Of a stretch of 64,000 nucleotides of DNA, positions 36,961 through 46,687 are shown piece after piece; within the stretch, counting starts at the first letter, position 1, and every line of letters starts with the position of its first letter. The notes under the pieces are model-generated. The model had not been told where the DNA came from, made no database searches, and worked only from the letters and a program-made list of their open reading frames with translations. The stretch covers positions 1,943,501 through 2,007,500 of the forward strand of contig NZ_CP030117.1 of the NCBI RefSeq assembly GCF_001039275.2. Reading direction: 5' to 3'. Position numbers and translations under genes: made by a program. The stretch is from Brevibacillus brevis (GTDB taxonomy: Bacteria > Bacillota > Bacilli > Brevibacillales > Brevibacillaceae).

Positions 36961-39222
36961 ATGGACGAGCAGCAGTCAATCTCGCTGTTTGCGGAAAGCT
37001 TCATTCGAGGATTTGTTTCTCAAGAAATTTTTTACAAGGAAGAAACGTGGTACGGAGTTATCCGTCTTAAGATAGAAGAGACTACCGAATCGATTAAAGA
37101 ATCGGAGGTCATTATAGTCGGGAATTTTCCTCGCCCGCATCCAGACGAGCTGTACACCTTTTACGGTGAATGGAAGACACATCCTCGTTTTGGCCAGCAG
37201 TACGTAGCAAAGCGCTATGAACGTGAAACGCCGAAAACATTGGCTGGGGTTGAGCGATACTTAGCCAGTGGGTTGTTTCAAGGGATCGGAAAGAAGATGG
37301 CCAAACGAATTGTCGAGCAGCTCGGGGTAGATGCGCTGTCGATTATCGCGGACTTCCCGGAGCGATTGGCTGAGGTACCCGGCATTTCTGAACAACGTGC
37401 CAAAACGATCTACGATTCAGTAGTCGAGCATCGTTCCTTGGAAAGTGCCATGGTTTTCTTGTATGACTTCGGCATTGGTGTGAACATGGCGCTGCGTATT
37501 TATCAGACCTACAAGCTGGAAACGATGACAGTGTTGAAGGAAGAGCCTTACCGGTTGATCGAGGATGTCGTAGGAATCGGCTTTAAGCGGGCAGATGACA
37601 TTGCACGAGCAACTGGAATTGCTGCTTCCTCAGAAGAACGGGTGAAGGCAGCGGCTCTCTTTGTCTTGCAGGAGGCTTCGTATTCAGAAGGACATGTTTA
37701 TTTGCCTGTGGAGGAGCTTTGTGAAAAAACACTGCGCCTTCTCGAAGAGTGCGGGGGGCACGACTTTTCTGGAGACGATATTCAACTGGCCGTGGAAGCT
37801 CTGTTTGTGTCGAGTAAGATTGCCTGGGAAGATGAGCGGGTGTATTTGCCCTCGCTGTTTTTTGCCGAGCTCGGTCTTGCCAAAAGACTGCGCCACTTCG
37901 CTGAGCGGGATGAATTCGGTACGTTCCCGACATCAGAATTTTACCGTGCGTTAGGGGCGGTCGAGGATGAGCTGGGGATTACGTATGCCCAGACGCAGCG
38001 TGATGCCATTGAACAGGCGATCAAAGCGGGTCTGATGCTATTGACAGGGGGACCTGGTACGGGGAAAACGACAGTCATTCGCGGGATATGTCGCGTCTTT
38101 TCTCAGCTCCATGGATTGTCTTTGGACTTGAAAAAATACAACGAAGAAAATCCGTTCCCGATCGTTCTTGTGGCTCCTACTGGACGTGCAGCAAAACGTA
38201 TGACAGAGACTACGGGTTTACCAGCAATGACCATCCATCGCTTGCTCGGTTACAAAGGGGAGAGCTTTGAGCATGACGCGGAGCACCCAATCCGTGGTCG
38301 GCTATTAATTGTGGATGAAATGTCCATGGTCGATATCTGGCTCGCCAATCAATTGTTTCGTGCGGTCCCAGACGACATGCAGATCATCATGGTTGGTGAC
38401 CCTGACCAGTTGCCTTCCGTAGGACCGGGCAACGTCCTGATGGATATGATTCGATCTGAATTGCTGCCGTTGGTACAGCTGACAGAAATTTATCGGCAAG
38501 CAGAAGAGTCCACGATTATTCGGTTAGCCCATGATGTACGAAAGGGGAATGTACCGGCAGATTTGCTTCACACCACCCCGGATCGGCGATTCTTCACAAG
38601 TTTGCCACAAGAAGTTCCGGAAGCAGTGAAACAAATTTGCTTCGGAGCCGTAAAAAAAGGATATACGGCAAAAGATGTTCAGGTATTAGCCCCTATCTAT
38701 AAAGGTAATGCCGGTGTTAACCGGTTGAATGAAGAATTGCAGGAGCTGTTTAATCCAAAAACGCCGCAAAAGCGTGAAGTTACCTTCGGAGAGACGACTT
38801 TCCGTACAGGAGACAAGGTCCTGCAATTAGTGAACAATGCTGAAGAACAGGTGTTTAACGGTGACATGGGTGAGATCGTCGCCATCTTTTTCCCGAATGA
38901 AAATGCGGAGAACCAGGAGATGCTGGTCGCTGCCTTTGATAACAGGGAAGTGGTGTACAAGCGTTCGGATTATCATCAGCTGACGCTTGCCTACTGCTGC
39001 TCGGTGCATAAGTCTCAAGGCAGCGAATTTCCGATTGTGATCATGCCGTTTGTCAAAAGCTACTATCGTATGCTCAGACGTAAGCTGGTCTATACCGGGA
39101 TTACCCGGAGCAAATCATTCCTCATCATGTGTGGAGAGCCGGATGCGTTCCGTGCTGCTGTAGAGTCTGATGAGGAGGGGGTACGGTACAGTTACCTGGA
39201 GGAACGGCTGAAGCAAGAGTGA
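36961..39222 (+). CDS. recD2: RecD2, SF1B 5'-3' DNA helicase
   Basis: 753 aa. An N-terminal OB-like domain (about 1-95) and helix-hairpin-helix region (GLFQGIGKKMAKRIVEQLG, VPGISEQRAKTI) distinguish RecD2 from RecD of RecBCD. Walker A is LTGGPGTGKTTVIRG, motif II is LIVDEMSMVD, motif III MVGDPDQLPSVGPG, and motif VI lies in YTGITRSK, after VHKSQGSEFP. It functions in repair and replication-fork maintenance without RecBC. Equivalent to B. subtilis yrrC. ATG after AAGGAGG. Confidence 0.95.
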   Translation: MDEQQSISLFAESFIRGFVSQEIFYKEETWYGVIRLKIEETTESIKESEVIIVGNFPRPHPDELYTFYGEWKTHPRFGQQYVAKRYERETPKTLAGVERYLASGLFQGIGKKMAKRIVEQLGVDALSIIADFPERLAEVPGISEQRAKTIYDSVVEHRSLESAMVFLYDFGIGVNMALRIYQTYKLETMTVLKEEPYRLIEDVVGIGFKRADDIARATGIAASSEERVKAAALFVLQEASYSEGHVYLPVEELCEKTLRLLEECGGHDFSGDDIQLAVEALFVSSKIAWEDERVYLPSLFFAELGLAKRLRHFAERDEFGTFPTSEFYRALGAVEDELGITYAQTQRDAIEQAIKAGLMLLTGGPGTGKTTVIRGICRVFSQLHGLSLDLKKYNEENPFPIVLVAPTGRAAKRMTETTGLPAMTIHRLLGYKGESFEHDAEHPIRGRLLIVDEMSMVDIWLANQLFRAVPDDMQIIMVGDPDQLPSVGPGNVLMDMIRSELLPLVQLTEIYRQAEESTIIRLAHDVRKGNVPADLLHTTPDRRFFTSLPQEVPEAVKQICFGAVKKGYTAKDVQVLAPIYKGNAGVNRLNEELQELFNPKTPQKREVTFGETTFRTGDKVLQLVNNAEEQVFNGDMGEIVAIFFPNENAENQEMLVAAFDNREVVYKRSDYHQLTLAYCCSVHKSQGSEFPIVIMPFVKSYYRMLRRKLVYTGITRSKSFLIMCGEPDAFRAAVESDEEGVRYSYLEERLKQE

Positions 39223-39287
39223 AGTTGGAACCATTTGCGCCGAATGGACGTGTTCATTTCGCCTGATACTAACAAGGCGGAAGGGGG

Positions 39288-39776
39288 ATGTCCCACATGC
39301 GCAAGGCAATGGATGCAGTCGGATTGCCAGTTGTTTGCCTCCAAACAGGGGAGACGATTGGAACCGTGCGTGACATTCTTTGCGACTCCACTTGGCATGT
39401 ACGAGGAGTCTTGCTGAGCGAACAGGGCTGGTTCCAATCAGGTACCTATATTCCTACCGAACATATTCATGCGGTCGGGGAGTCCTGCCTTACCGTATCG
39501 GGAAAAGACGCGATCACGCCCTTACCTCATCTCGCCGGACTAGAGCCTGTCGGCATTGTGACGGGAAAGACGAAGTTAAAAGGAAAAGCGGTGATAACCG
39601 CATCCGGAGAGTGTTTGGGGAGGCTGGAAGACGTTTACTTTTCAGCCAACTGGGAGAAACTTGTAGGGTACGAACTATCGAATGGCTGGCTTGCAGATAT
39701 TACGGAAGGACGAAAGCGCCTCCCTGCACCAGCATCCGTTATCATCGGGGAAGAAAACCTGATCGTGCCGGACTAG
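39288..39776 (+). CDS. PRC-barrel domain protein (YrrD type)
   Basis: 162 aa with two PRC-barrel-like units: VGLPVVCLQTGETIGTVRDILCD (about 11-33) and GKAVITASGECLGRLEDVYFS (about 105-125). PRC barrels are small beta domains in RNA-processing and photosynthetic proteins. The B. subtilis counterpart yrrD also follows recD2. The ATG at 39288 sits close behind GGAAGGGGG; an ATG nine bases on is equally possible. Role unknown. Confidence 0.8.
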   Translation: MSHMRKAMDAVGLPVVCLQTGETIGTVRDILCDSTWHVRGVLLSEQGWFQSGTYIPTEHIHAVGESCLTVSGKDAITPLPHLAGLEPVGIVTGKTKLKGKAVITASGECLGRLEDVYFSANWEKLVGYELSNGWLADITEGRKRLPAPASVIIGEENLIVPD

Positions 39777-39811
39777 TTCGTGGCCAGGCGTGAAAGGGAG
39801 GAAAAAGCGTG

Positions 39812-40018
39812 ATGCGTGTCATATGCCCGAATTGCAGTTCCAAAGACGTAGGAAAGATTGGAACCAATCAATACTATTGCTGGAACTGCTTTATAGAAAT
39901 GAGCGTTTCCAATGAGCAGATCGCCTCTGTCTACCAAGTTGAGGAAGATGGATCTTTGCATTCGCTCAACGATCTGTTTATTGAGGAACAGACAGTAACC
40001 GCTCACTTGAATATGTAG
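39812..40018 (+). CDS. Small zinc-ribbon-like protein (YrzR type)
   Basis: 68 aa, ATG at 39812 after GGGAGGAAA. An N-terminal CPNC-x(14)-CWNC pair (residues 6-27) would form a zinc ribbon; the rest is acidic with DGSLHSLNDLF. I relate it to B. subtilis YrzR from memory and position. It may bind nucleic acid or protein; function unknown. Confidence 0.72.
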   Translation: MRVICPNCSSKDVGKIGTNQYYCWNCFIEMSVSNEQIASVYQVEEDGSLHSLNDLFIEEQTVTAHLNM

Positions 40019-40054
40019 TGGATTTGAGCGGCAAAACCAATGGAGGTGGCACGA

Positions 40055-40240
40055 TTGTTCATTCGAGGCCTGTTGCGGATTCTTGCCACAAGCGGAATTG
40101 TGGCGATCATTGGCTATTGGATGGCTCCGCGACGTCGCAGTCGGTTTTCATTGAATTGGAATCAGTTGCCCTTCTCCATGCGTGATATGACGCGTATGTG
40201 GAAATCAGGTCGCAAGCTGATGCGTGCCGTTACTCGTTAA
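40055..40240 (+). CDS. Small membrane protein, function unknown
   Basis: 61 aa. The TTG at 40055 is six bases after GGAGGTG; the in-frame ATG at 40040 lies upstream of that site and is unlikely. One transmembrane helix (about 8-25) precedes a strongly basic, Arg-rich tail (PRRRSRFS, SGRKLMRAVTR). The last gene before a terminator, so the end of the recD2-led cluster. Confidence 0.6.
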   Translation: MFIRGLLRILATSGIVAIIGYWMAPRRRSRFSLNWNQLPFSMRDMTRMWKSGRKLMRAVTR

Positions 40241-40269
40241 CACAAAATGTGCAGTGGAACGTAAATAAA

Positions 40270-40305
40270 CACCCGAACATACACTGTGTTCGGGTGCTTT
40301 TTTTC
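40270..40305 (+). terminator. Terminator of the recD2 cluster
   Basis: Perfect arms CACCCGAACA and TGTTCGGGTG, followed by CTTTTTTT. Confidence 0.88.
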
Positions 40306-40311
40306 TACGTA

Positions 40312-40344
40312 CATGAAAAAGCTCCGTCGCGGAAACGACGGAGC
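40312..40344 (-). terminator. Terminator of terC
   Basis: Perfect GCTCCGTCG / CGACGGAGC stem; on the reverse strand it is followed by TTTTTC. Confidence 0.88.
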
Positions 40345-40355
40345 CTTGCTTTGCA

Positions 40356-41042
40356 TTAAGATTGTTCTGCCAAGCGTTTTTGCTGTTGGCTTTTCATGCG
40401 TCCGATCAACAGGACACCAACCACAACAGCTACGATGAATACCCATTTCACCCAAGGATAAGCGGCAAAGAATGGTGTGAGGAACTTCTCGCTTGTTACC
40501 ATGCTCGCAGCGGTATACGCCAATACGGCAGAACCGATATATATCACAATCGGATATTTCTCGATCAGCTTCAAGATCAATGTGCTACCCCATACCATGA
40601 TCGGAACACTGATGATCAAACCGATAACTACCAGAAGGAAATCACCATGTGCGGCACCAGCAACCGCGATAACGTTATCCAAGCCCATTACTGTGTCGGC
40701 TACGATAATCGTCCAAATCGCTGCTCCAAGAGATCCGCTTGCCTTCATATTCTCATGACCATTATCTTGAATCAGCAACTTGAGGGCGATCCAAATGAGA
40801 ATCAAACCACCTACAAGCAGCAGACCAGGAATCTTCAACAACCAAACGACAGCGAGTGTCGCCAATGCACGAATGACAATTGCACCAACAGTTCCCCATA
40901 TGATCGCTTGCTTTTGCTGATGAGCAGGCAGGTTACGAGCCGCCATCCCGATGACGAGGGCATTGTCCCCGGCCAGCACCAGGTCGATGATAACGATAGA
41001 AAGTAATGCGGTCCAAAACTCAGGGCTTAACAATAAATCCAT
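40356..41042 (-). CDS. TerC/Alx-family manganese exporter-like membrane protein
   Basis: 228 aa with about seven transmembrane helices and the family acidic motifs IDLVLAGDNALVIGMA (helix 1) and DTVMGLDNVIAVAGAA (helix 4), whose Asp residues face the transport path. The Mn2+-sensing riboswitch directly upstream strongly supports a role in manganese efflux. In B. subtilis, TerC proteins of this type (MeeF, MeeY) metallate exported enzymes with Mn. ATG after GAGGAGGAAG. Confidence 0.92.
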   Translation of the reverse strand: MDLLLSPEFWTALLSIVIIDLVLAGDNALVIGMAARNLPAHQQKQAIIWGTVGAIVIRALATLAVVWLLKIPGLLLVGGLILIWIALKLLIQDNGHENMKASGSLGAAIWTIIVADTVMGLDNVIAVAGAAHGDFLLVVIGLIISVPIMVWGSTLILKLIEKYPIVIYIGSAVLAYTAASMVTSEKFLTPFFAAYPWVKWVFIVAVVVGVLLIGRMKSQQQKRLAEQS

Positions 41043-41138
41043 TTCTCTTCCTCCTCCTAATCCATTTTGGAAGCGAATAATCCGCTGGCCGTTTTCTTGA
41101 TACCTCCTATAGTGTGTGTAAAGGGGCGAAAAAGAAAA

Positions 41139-41165
41139 CGACCTTTCCCGGGACAGGAAAAGGTC
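41139..41165 (-). terminator. Expression-platform terminator of the terC riboswitch
   Basis: On the reverse strand GACCTTTTCC and GGGAAAGGTC form a stem followed by GTTTTCTTTTT. The GACCTTT arm repeats the 3' strand of the aptamer, so aptamer folding and terminator can compete. Confidence 0.8.
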
Positions 41166-41194
41166 ATTTGAAAAACAAAAATAGACCTTTTACC

Positions 41195-41305
41195 TGGCCG
41201 GCAAAGGTCTTGCTTACAACATTTACGAAAATGTTGCCAACATAGCCGGGGAAAAATCCCGTAATGACGACTATGTTGCGAAAAAGCTACTCCCCTTTGG
41301 AGATA
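41195..41305 (-). promoter_or_regulatory. yybP-ykoY manganese riboswitch
   Basis: Read on the reverse strand, the leader begins with the hallmark AAAGGGGAGTAGCT (41287-41300), continues with GTCGTCATTACGGG, and ends with GCAAGACCTTTGCCGG (41199-41214). These match the conserved aptamer of the yybP-ykoY class, which senses Mn2+ (and responds to pH in E. coli alx). A terminator lies between the aptamer and terC, so Mn2+ binding would favour read-through. Confidence 0.93.
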
Positions 41306-41421
41306 TCCTCTTGTAATTACATACTACTGAACACGAAATTGTGTGTCAATAGGTTACATGAAATTTATGTGAATGAGACAAGCTAAAAAAGATGTTTGCA
41401 AATAGGGAGGAGTTGGGGAAC

Positions 41422-42486
41422 GTGGATGAACTTCGGCGAAGTCGTCTATTTGCTGCTGCTGTTTGGCTCATCGCACTTTTGGTCATCGGCAATCTGCTTT
41501 GGCTGCTCCGACCAGTCCTGTCACAGTTGTTTTCGCTCATAAAGGAAGTGCTCGTTCCCGTCATATTGGGACTCGTCATCGCTTACTTGCTCCATCCGGT
41601 CGTGCAATTGCTGGAAAAAAGAAGAGTTCCGCGCTTGATGGCAGTTCTGCTCATTTATGGCTCATTTGTATTGGTGATTACCATTGCGATCATCAACGCG
41701 ATTCCTGTTTTTACGAAACAATTGGTGGAGCTGTCAGACGATATTCCCCGCTTGATGGATTGGTACTATACATGGATGAGTGAGTGGGAAGCGCGAAAAT
41801 ATTTCTTGCCGGATAGCATCTCGAAGGGTGTCGACCGGGTGATCATCCAGTCGAATGAAGGGATGTCTCATTCCGTATCGAAAATCGTGGATAATGCTCG
41901 TCATTCGATGGGAAAGCTGTTTGCTTTTGCTATCGTGCCGTTTATCGCTTTTTACTTTTTGAAGGATATGAAGCAATTGCATGAGACGGGGATGTCGATT
42001 GTTCCGAAGGCTTATCGGAAGCAAGTGCTGATTGTCTTGCGGGATATTAATGAATCCTTGGGTAAATACATACATGGACAAATGATTGTCGCCCTGATCG
42101 TAGGCGTTTTCGCATACTTGGGCTATTGGTGGATCGGCATGCCATATCCTTTTGTACTGGCTGCATTTGTATGTCTTACCAACATCATTCCGTACATTGG
42201 ACCCTTGATTGGGGCGGCACCGGCAGTTGTAATCGCGATTACGATTTCCACCAAGACACTGCTACTCGTTCTCGTTGTGAATCTCATCATTCAAATCGTA
42301 GAAGGGAACATTTTGTCCCCAAACATCGTTGGTCGTTCTTTGCATTTGCACCCGCTTCTCATTATCTTGGCACTGCTGGTAGGGGAGACGGTAGGGGGGA
42401 TCATTGGGTTAATTGTTGCTGTTCCGATCCTTGCCGTTTGCAAAGTGATCGTTAGCCGAATCGCTGTCATGATGCACGAAAGTTGA
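41422..42486 (+). CDS. AI-2E-family (PerM/YrrI type) membrane transporter
   Basis: 354 aa from the GTG at 41422 after GGGAGGAG; the upstream in-frame ATG at 41392 lacks a site. About eight helices; signature ILGLVIAYLLHPVV in the second helix, INESLGKYIHGQMIVALIVG, and ITNIIPYIGPLIGAAPAV-type central motif. Despite the name, members are mostly cation or osmolyte antiporters. B. subtilis yrrI lies at the same place before alaS. The alaS promoter overlaps its stop codon. Confidence 0.9.
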   Translation: MDELRRSRLFAAAVWLIALLVIGNLLWLLRPVLSQLFSLIKEVLVPVILGLVIAYLLHPVVQLLEKRRVPRLMAVLLIYGSFVLVITIAIINAIPVFTKQLVELSDDIPRLMDWYYTWMSEWEARKYFLPDSISKGVDRVIIQSNEGMSHSVSKIVDNARHSMGKLFAFAIVPFIAFYFLKDMKQLHETGMSIVPKAYRKQVLIVLRDINESLGKYIHGQMIVALIVGVFAYLGYWWIGMPYPFVLAAFVCLTNIIPYIGPLIGAAPAVVIAITISTKTLLLVLVVNLIIQIVEGNILSPNIVGRSLHLHPLLIILALLVGETVGGIIGLIVAVPILAVCKVIVSRIAVMMHES

Positions 42487-42512
42487 CAGTGATCAGGGAA
42501 AATATTTATAAT
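42483..42512 (+). promoter_or_regulatory. Promoter of alaS
   Basis: TTGACA, 18 bases, TATAAT; the -35 overlaps the stop codon of the preceding permease gene. Confidence 0.88.
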
Positions 42513-42517
42513 ATGGA

Positions 42518-42783
42518 CAAAGTGATTTATGTGAAATCAATGAGGGAACGAGTATGTTGCAGACCTTTTACAGAGAGGGCGCTCCATGGTTGAGAGGGCG
42601 ACCAAAAGAAGAGCAGCAGAAGGCTACTCCTAAGACCGGGCAAAACCCGGCGGCTTGGCACCGTTAGACGCCACTTAAGCGACAGGCCTTGGCTAAGATA
42701 CGTGTAGCGAGCCTGTAAGCAGGGTGGTACCGCGAGAAAATCAGTTCTCGTCCCTGAGGGGATGGGGACTTTTTTTATTTTTA
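42518..42783 (+). promoter_or_regulatory. T-box leader of alaS
   Basis: Stem I has AGAGAGGGC; the specifier loop reads GAAGGCTACTCC with GCT (Ala) at 42623-42625 in the usual place after GAA-N and before A. The T-box AGGGTGGTACCGCG is at 42719-42732, and a GTCCC...GGGGAC terminator ending in T7 closes the leader (about 42750-42779). Uncharged tRNA-Ala would permit alaS transcription. Confidence 0.95.
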
Positions 42784-42799
42784 GATGAGGAGAATGTAG

Positions 42800-45448
42800 A
42801 TGAAGAAACTGACAGGCAATCAAATCCGCCAGATGTTCCTCGACTTTTTTGTAGAAAAAGGACATCGCATTGAGCCTAGCGCTCCATTGGTTCCAATCGA
42901 CGATCCTTCCCTTCTGTGGATCAACAGCGGTGTGGCGACCCTCAAGAAGTACTTTGACGGCCGAATCATCCCGGACAACCCACGCATCACGAACTCGCAA
43001 AAGTCTATTCGTACAAACGATATTGAAAATGTGGGACGTACTGCTCGCCACCATACCTTTTTTGAAATGCTGGGTAACTTCTCTATTGGTGAGTACTTCA
43101 AGGAAGAAGCGATTGAATGGGCATGGGAGTTTTTGACGAGCCCAAAATGGATCGGCTTTGATCCGGCTTTGCTTTCCGTTACGATTCACCCAGAGGACGA
43201 AGAAGCATTTGAGCTGTGGAGCAAGAAAATCGGTGTTCCAGAAGAGCGAATCATCCGACTGGAGGGCAACTTCTGGGATATCGGAGAAGGCCCGAGTGGA
43301 CCGAACACGGAAATTTTCTATGACCGTGGTGAAGCGTTCGGAAACGACCCGAGCGACCCTGAGCTGTACCCAGGTGGGGAGAATGAGCGCTACCTGGAAA
43401 TATGGAACCTGGTATTCTCCCAGTTCAACCACAATCCAGACGGTACCTACACGCCGCTGCCTAAGAAGAACATTGATACGGGGATGGGTCTTGAGCGCAT
43501 GACGTCTGTCATCCAAGGCGTAGACAACAACTTTGAGACAGACCTGCTGTTCCCACTGATCGAAAAGACTACGGAAATCTCCGGTGTGAAGTATAAAACA
43601 AGCCCTGAGATGGATGTAGCATTGAAGGTTATCGCTGACCATGCACGTACGGTTGTGTTTGCGATCGGTGACGGTGCGCTTCCATCCAATGAAGGACGTG
43701 GCTACGTCATTCGCCGTCTGCTTCGCCGTGCCGTACGTATGGGGAAAAAGCTGGGCGTAGAGAAGCCATTCCTGTACAGCTTGACTGAGACAGTAGGTAC
43801 GATGATGGGTGAGTTCTACCCAGAGGTAGTCCAAAAGCGTGCGTTCATCGAAAAAGTCATTCGTGCCGAGGAAGAGCGTTTCCACGAGACATTGAACGAC
43901 GGTCTGGCGATCCTGTCTGACATGGTGAAGGCAGCAAAAGAAAGCGGAAAGACACAACTGTCTGGTCAAGATGTCTTCAAAATGTACGATACGTATGGAT
44001 TCCCTGTTGACTTGACAGAAGACTTCGCAGACGAGCAAGGGCTGACTGTCGATCGCGATGGCTTTGATCAAGCGATGGAAGAACAGCGTGAGCGTGCACG
44101 TGCAGCACGTCAAGATGTAGACAGCATGCAAATCCAAGGTGGTCCATTGTCTGATTTGACGGTTACGAGCCAATTTGTTGGTTATACTGAATTGGTAGCA
44201 ACAGGTAAAGTTGAAGCGATTATTTTGGACAACCAGCTGGTAGAAGAAGCAGAAGAAGGTCAAACCATACAAGTCGTTCTGAGCCAAACTCCTTTCTATG
44301 CAGAAAGCGGCGGTCAGATCAATGACGAAGGTTTCCTGATTTCTGATATCGTGAAAGCACGTGTGACAGATGTACAAAAAGGACCAATGGGTCAAAATGT
44401 ACATTCCGTCATCGTCGAAGCAGGTACCCTGCGCAAAGGCGATGAGGTTCGCGCGGAAGTGAACCGTGAAGCACGTCTGGCTATCACCCAAAACCATACA
44501 GCGACTCACTTGCTGCATCAAGCACTCAAGGATGTCCTGGGAACGCATGTCAATCAGGCAGGTTCCTTGGTAGCACCAGAGCGTCTCCGTTTTGACTTCA
44601 CTCACATTAGCTCCATTACGCCAGAAGAGCTGGAACGTATCGAAGCGATCGTGAATGAGAAGGTGTGGGCAAACCTGAGTGTCGAGATCTCCAACAAACC
44701 ATTGGCTGAAGCAAAAGCGATGGGCGCGATGGCGTTGTTCGGTGAAAAATACGGCGACGTTGTACGCGTCGTAAAAGTGGGCGAATACAGCTTGGAGCTG
44801 TGCGGTGGATGCCATGTGAACAATACCGCGGAAATCGGTCTGTTCAAGCTGGTTAGCGAGAGCGGTATCGGCGCAGGTACACGCCGGATCGAAGCAGTAA
44901 CAGGACGCGGTGCTTACCAGTTCTTGAACCAGCAGTTCACTACACTCAAAGAAGTGGCGCAAGCACTTAAAGCACCAGTGCTGGCAGAAGCACCTGCACG
45001 TGTAGAAGGTCTGCAACAACAATTGAAAGAAGTTCAGCGCGAAAACGAGTCCCTCCGTGCAAAACTGGGGAACATCGAGGCAGCGTCGTTGACGGATAAA
45101 CTCCAACAAGTAGACGGCATGAATGTACTCGCTGCACGTGTTTCCGCTGTCGATATGGACAACCTGCGCGGCATGGTAGATGAGCTGAAAAACAAACTCG
45201 GTTCCGCTGTCATTGTGTTGGGTGCAGTCGATGGGGACAAGGTGAACCTCGTTGCAGGTGTAACCAAAGATCTCATGGATAAAGGTATCCACGCTGGCAA
45301 GATCATCAAGGAAGTCGCAACTCGCTGCGGTGGCGGCGGTGGTGGACGTCCTGATATGGCACAAGCTGGCGGTAAGGACCCATCCAAGCTGCAAGAAGCA
45401 CTGGATGCAGTGGTTGACTTCGTGAAGAGTCAAGCAGTATCGAAATAG
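42800..45448 (+). CDS. alaS: AlaS, alanyl-tRNA synthetase
   Basis: 882 aa, ATG after GAGGAGAATG. Class II aminoacylation domain (1-250; LRINSG-type [15 protein letters not shown]), tRNA-recognition domain, editing domain with [13 protein letters not shown] (metal-binding His pair) and CGGCHV, and a C-Ala/DHHA1 tail ending near [16 protein letters not shown]. Full length for the family. It is under T-box control and followed by the ireB-ruvX-DUF1292 group, as in B. subtilis. Confidence 0.97.
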   Translation: MKKLTGNQIRQMFLDFFVEKGHRIEPSAPLVPIDDPSLLWINSGVATLKKYFDGRIIPDNPRITNSQKSIRTNDIENVGRTARHHTFFEMLGNFSIGEYFKEEAIEWAWEFLTSPKWIGFDPALLSVTIHPEDEEAFELWSKKIGVPEERIIRLEGNFWDIGEGPSGPNTEIFYDRGEAFGNDPSDPELYPGGENERYLEIWNLVFSQFNHNPDGTYTPLPKKNIDTGMGLERMTSVIQGVDNNFETDLLFPLIEKTTEISGVKYKTSPEMDVALKVIADHARTVVFAIGDGALPSNEGRGYVIRRLLRRAVRMGKKLGVEKPFLYSLTETVGTMMGEFYPEVVQKRAFIEKVIRAEEERFHETLNDGLAILSDMVKAAKESGKTQLSGQDVFKMYDTYGFPVDLTEDFADEQGLTVDRDGFDQAMEEQRERARAARQDVDSMQIQGGPLSDLTVTSQFVGYTELVATGKVEAIILDNQLVEEAEEGQTIQVVLSQTPFYAESGGQINDEGFLISDIVKARVTDVQKGPMGQNVHSVIVEAGTLRKGDEVRAEVNREARLAITQNHTATHLLHQALKDVLGTHVNQAGSLVAPERLRFDFTHISSITPEELERIEAIVNEKVWANLSVEISNKPLAEAKAMGAMALFGEKYGDVVRVVKVGEYSLELCGGCHVNNTAEIGLFKLVSESGIGAGTRRIEAVTGRGAYQFLNQQFTTLKEVAQALKAPVLAEAPARVEGLQQQLKEVQRENESLRAKLGNIEAASLTDKLQQVDGMNVLAARVSAVDMDNLRGMVDELKNKLGSAVIVLGAVDGDKVNLVAGVTKDLMDKGIHAGKIIKEVATRCGGGGGGRPDMAQAGGKDPSKLQEALDAVVDFVKSQAVSK

Positions 45449-45558
45449 TGCGATTGCGCGAGAAATTTGTATAATCGACAGGAGTAAATGAAATCCGAGT
45501 CGAATACAAAAAAGAGTAGGTAACCAAAAGAGTCTCAAAGGAAATCGAGGTGTTGATT

Positions 45559-45819
45559 GTGAGTTCGTTGGATAATACCATGAAATTCACGGTGCCCAAG
45601 GAAGCGAATGCGGCGGATGTGCAAGAAACATTGACAGAGGTGTACAAAGCCCTGCAGGAAAAAGGATACAACCCGATCACCCAGATCGTAGGTTACTTGC
45701 TTTCTGGCGACCCGGCGTTTATCCCACGCCACAACAACGCGCGGAGCCTGATCGGCAAATTGGAACGGGACAAAATCATAGAAGAGTTGGTGACCGTTTA
45801 CTTGTCAGAGCGCAAGTAG
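45559..45819 (+). CDS. ireB: IreB-family regulatory protein (YrzL, DUF965)
   Basis: 86 aa. The GTG at 45559 follows GAGGTG; earlier in-frame codons overlap the SD. Conserved [32 protein letters not shown] identifies the family (here shortened: [19 protein letters not shown]). In Enterococcus, IreB is phosphorylated by the PASTA kinase IreK and controls intrinsic cephalosporin resistance. N-terminal Ser/Thr residues are available here. The alaS-ireB-ruvX order is conserved in Firmicutes. Confidence 0.9.
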   Translation: MSSLDNTMKFTVPKEANAADVQETLTEVYKALQEKGYNPITQIVGYLLSGDPAFIPRHNNARSLIGKLERDKIIEELVTVYLSERK

Positions 45820-45828
45820 ACCTTAACG

Positions 45829-46245
45829 ATGACACGATTGATGGGGTTGGATGTAGGCGACAAGACTATTGGAGTGGCTGTCAGCGATGAGCTGGGATGG
45901 ACTGCGCAAGGAGTAGAGACCATCAAGCGACAATCCAAGGAAAAGGATCTTGCCCGCCTGAGCGAATTAGTTTCGCAGTATCAAATTGGGGCTTTCGTCG
46001 TTGGTTTGCCCAAAAACATGAACGGAACCATAGGCCCGCGTGCTGAAATGTGTCAAGCATTTGGCAAGCTTTTGGAGGAACGCATGTCTCTTCCTGTCCA
46101 CATGTGGGACGAACGCTTGACGACGATGGCGGCAGAGCGTATGCTGATTTCTGCTGATGTCAGCCGTCAAAAGCGAAAGACAGTGATAGATAAAATGGCG
46201 GCCACTTTAATCCTCCAAGGATATTTGGACGCGAAATCGAGGTGA
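45829..46245 (+). CDS. ruvX: RuvX/YqgF, putative pre-16S rRNA nuclease
   Basis: 138 aa RNase H-like fold protein. [15 protein letters not shown] carries the first catalytic Asp, [15 protein letters not shown] and [14 protein letters not shown] the others, and [14 protein letters not shown] closes the fold. YqgF proteins mature the 5' end of 16S rRNA; B. subtilis YrrK is the counterpart. It lies between ireB and the DUF1292 gene with a 4- to 9-base spacing. The SD is weak, suggesting coupling to ireB. Confidence 0.92.
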   Translation: MTRLMGLDVGDKTIGVAVSDELGWTAQGVETIKRQSKEKDLARLSELVSQYQIGAFVVGLPKNMNGTIGPRAEMCQAFGKLLEERMSLPVHMWDERLTTMAAERMLISADVSRQKRKTVIDKMAATLILQGYLDAKSR

Positions 46246-46250
46246 CCACA

Positions 46251-46541
46251 ATGAGTGAAGAGATGATGGAAGAGTTCGAAGTGGGCGATGTGATCGCGCT
46301 GACGGAAGAAGGTACCGAGGAACCGCGAGATTTTCGTATCATGTACATTTTTGACATTGAAGACCGCAGCTATTTGGTGCTCGTACCAGTAGATCAGGAA
46401 GAGGAAGAAGAGTATGAGGTTCACTTCCTGCGTTATGACGGTACAGACATGCTCCAGCCAATCGAGGATGATGAAGAGTGGGAGCAAGTAGAAGCTACCT
46501 TCGAAACGTTGATTGCTGATTTGGAGAAAGACGGAATTTAA
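46251..46541 (+). CDS. DUF1292 protein (YrzB type)
   Basis: 96 aa, very acidic. ATG at 46251 after GAGGTGA, overlapping the end of ruvX through an alternative GTG at 46242. The core FRIMYIFDIEDRSYLVLVPV and EVHFLRYD match DUF1292. Function unknown; conserved third member of the ireB-ruvX-yrzB set. Confidence 0.87.
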   Translation: MSEEMMEEFEVGDVIALTEEGTEEPRDFRIMYIFDIEDRSYLVLVPVDQEEEEEYEVHFLRYDGTDMLQPIEDDEEWEQVEATFETLIADLEKDGI

Positions 46542-46556
46542 TAGATTCGTGGAAAG

Positions 46557-46585
46557 AGAGTCCGCAACTGGCGGACTCTTTTTTA
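46557..46585 (+). terminator. Terminator of the alaS-ireB-ruvX-DUF1292 unit
   Basis: AGAGTCCGC and GCGGACTCT form a perfect stem, followed by TTTTTTAT. Confidence 0.88.
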
Positions 46586-46614
46586 TGTCTTTTTTCGCCA
46601 AAATCACCCATGAA

Positions 46615-46643
46615 GTGACAGTTGGATAAGCCTCTTGTATAAT
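46615..46643 (+). promoter_or_regulatory. Promoter of mltG
   Basis: GTGACA, 17 bases, TATAAT, 45 bases before the TTG start. Confidence 0.8.
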
Positions 46644-46687
46644 GAATGGGATGGAGATAAAGAGACCCTAAAGGGAGGATTTCTAGC

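Larger units (their letters stand above)
41043..41421. other. Divergent control region of terC and the AI-2E-type permease
   Basis: 379 bases without a gene. The riboswitch and its terminator take up 41139-41305. The rest must hold the terC promoter (about 41310-41350 on the reverse strand, AT-rich) and the promoter and SD (GGGAGGAG) of the forward gene; no clear sigma-A boxes stand out. Confidence 0.6.

Noticed and set aside
42527..45538. A 1003-codon open frame antisense to alaS, covering the T-box and the whole gene
   Set aside because: The + strand encodes a full AlaS with all motifs. The antisense frame has no ribosome site, a composition (very rich in Cys, Phe, His, Gln) typical of a mirror frame, and spans a regulatory leader.
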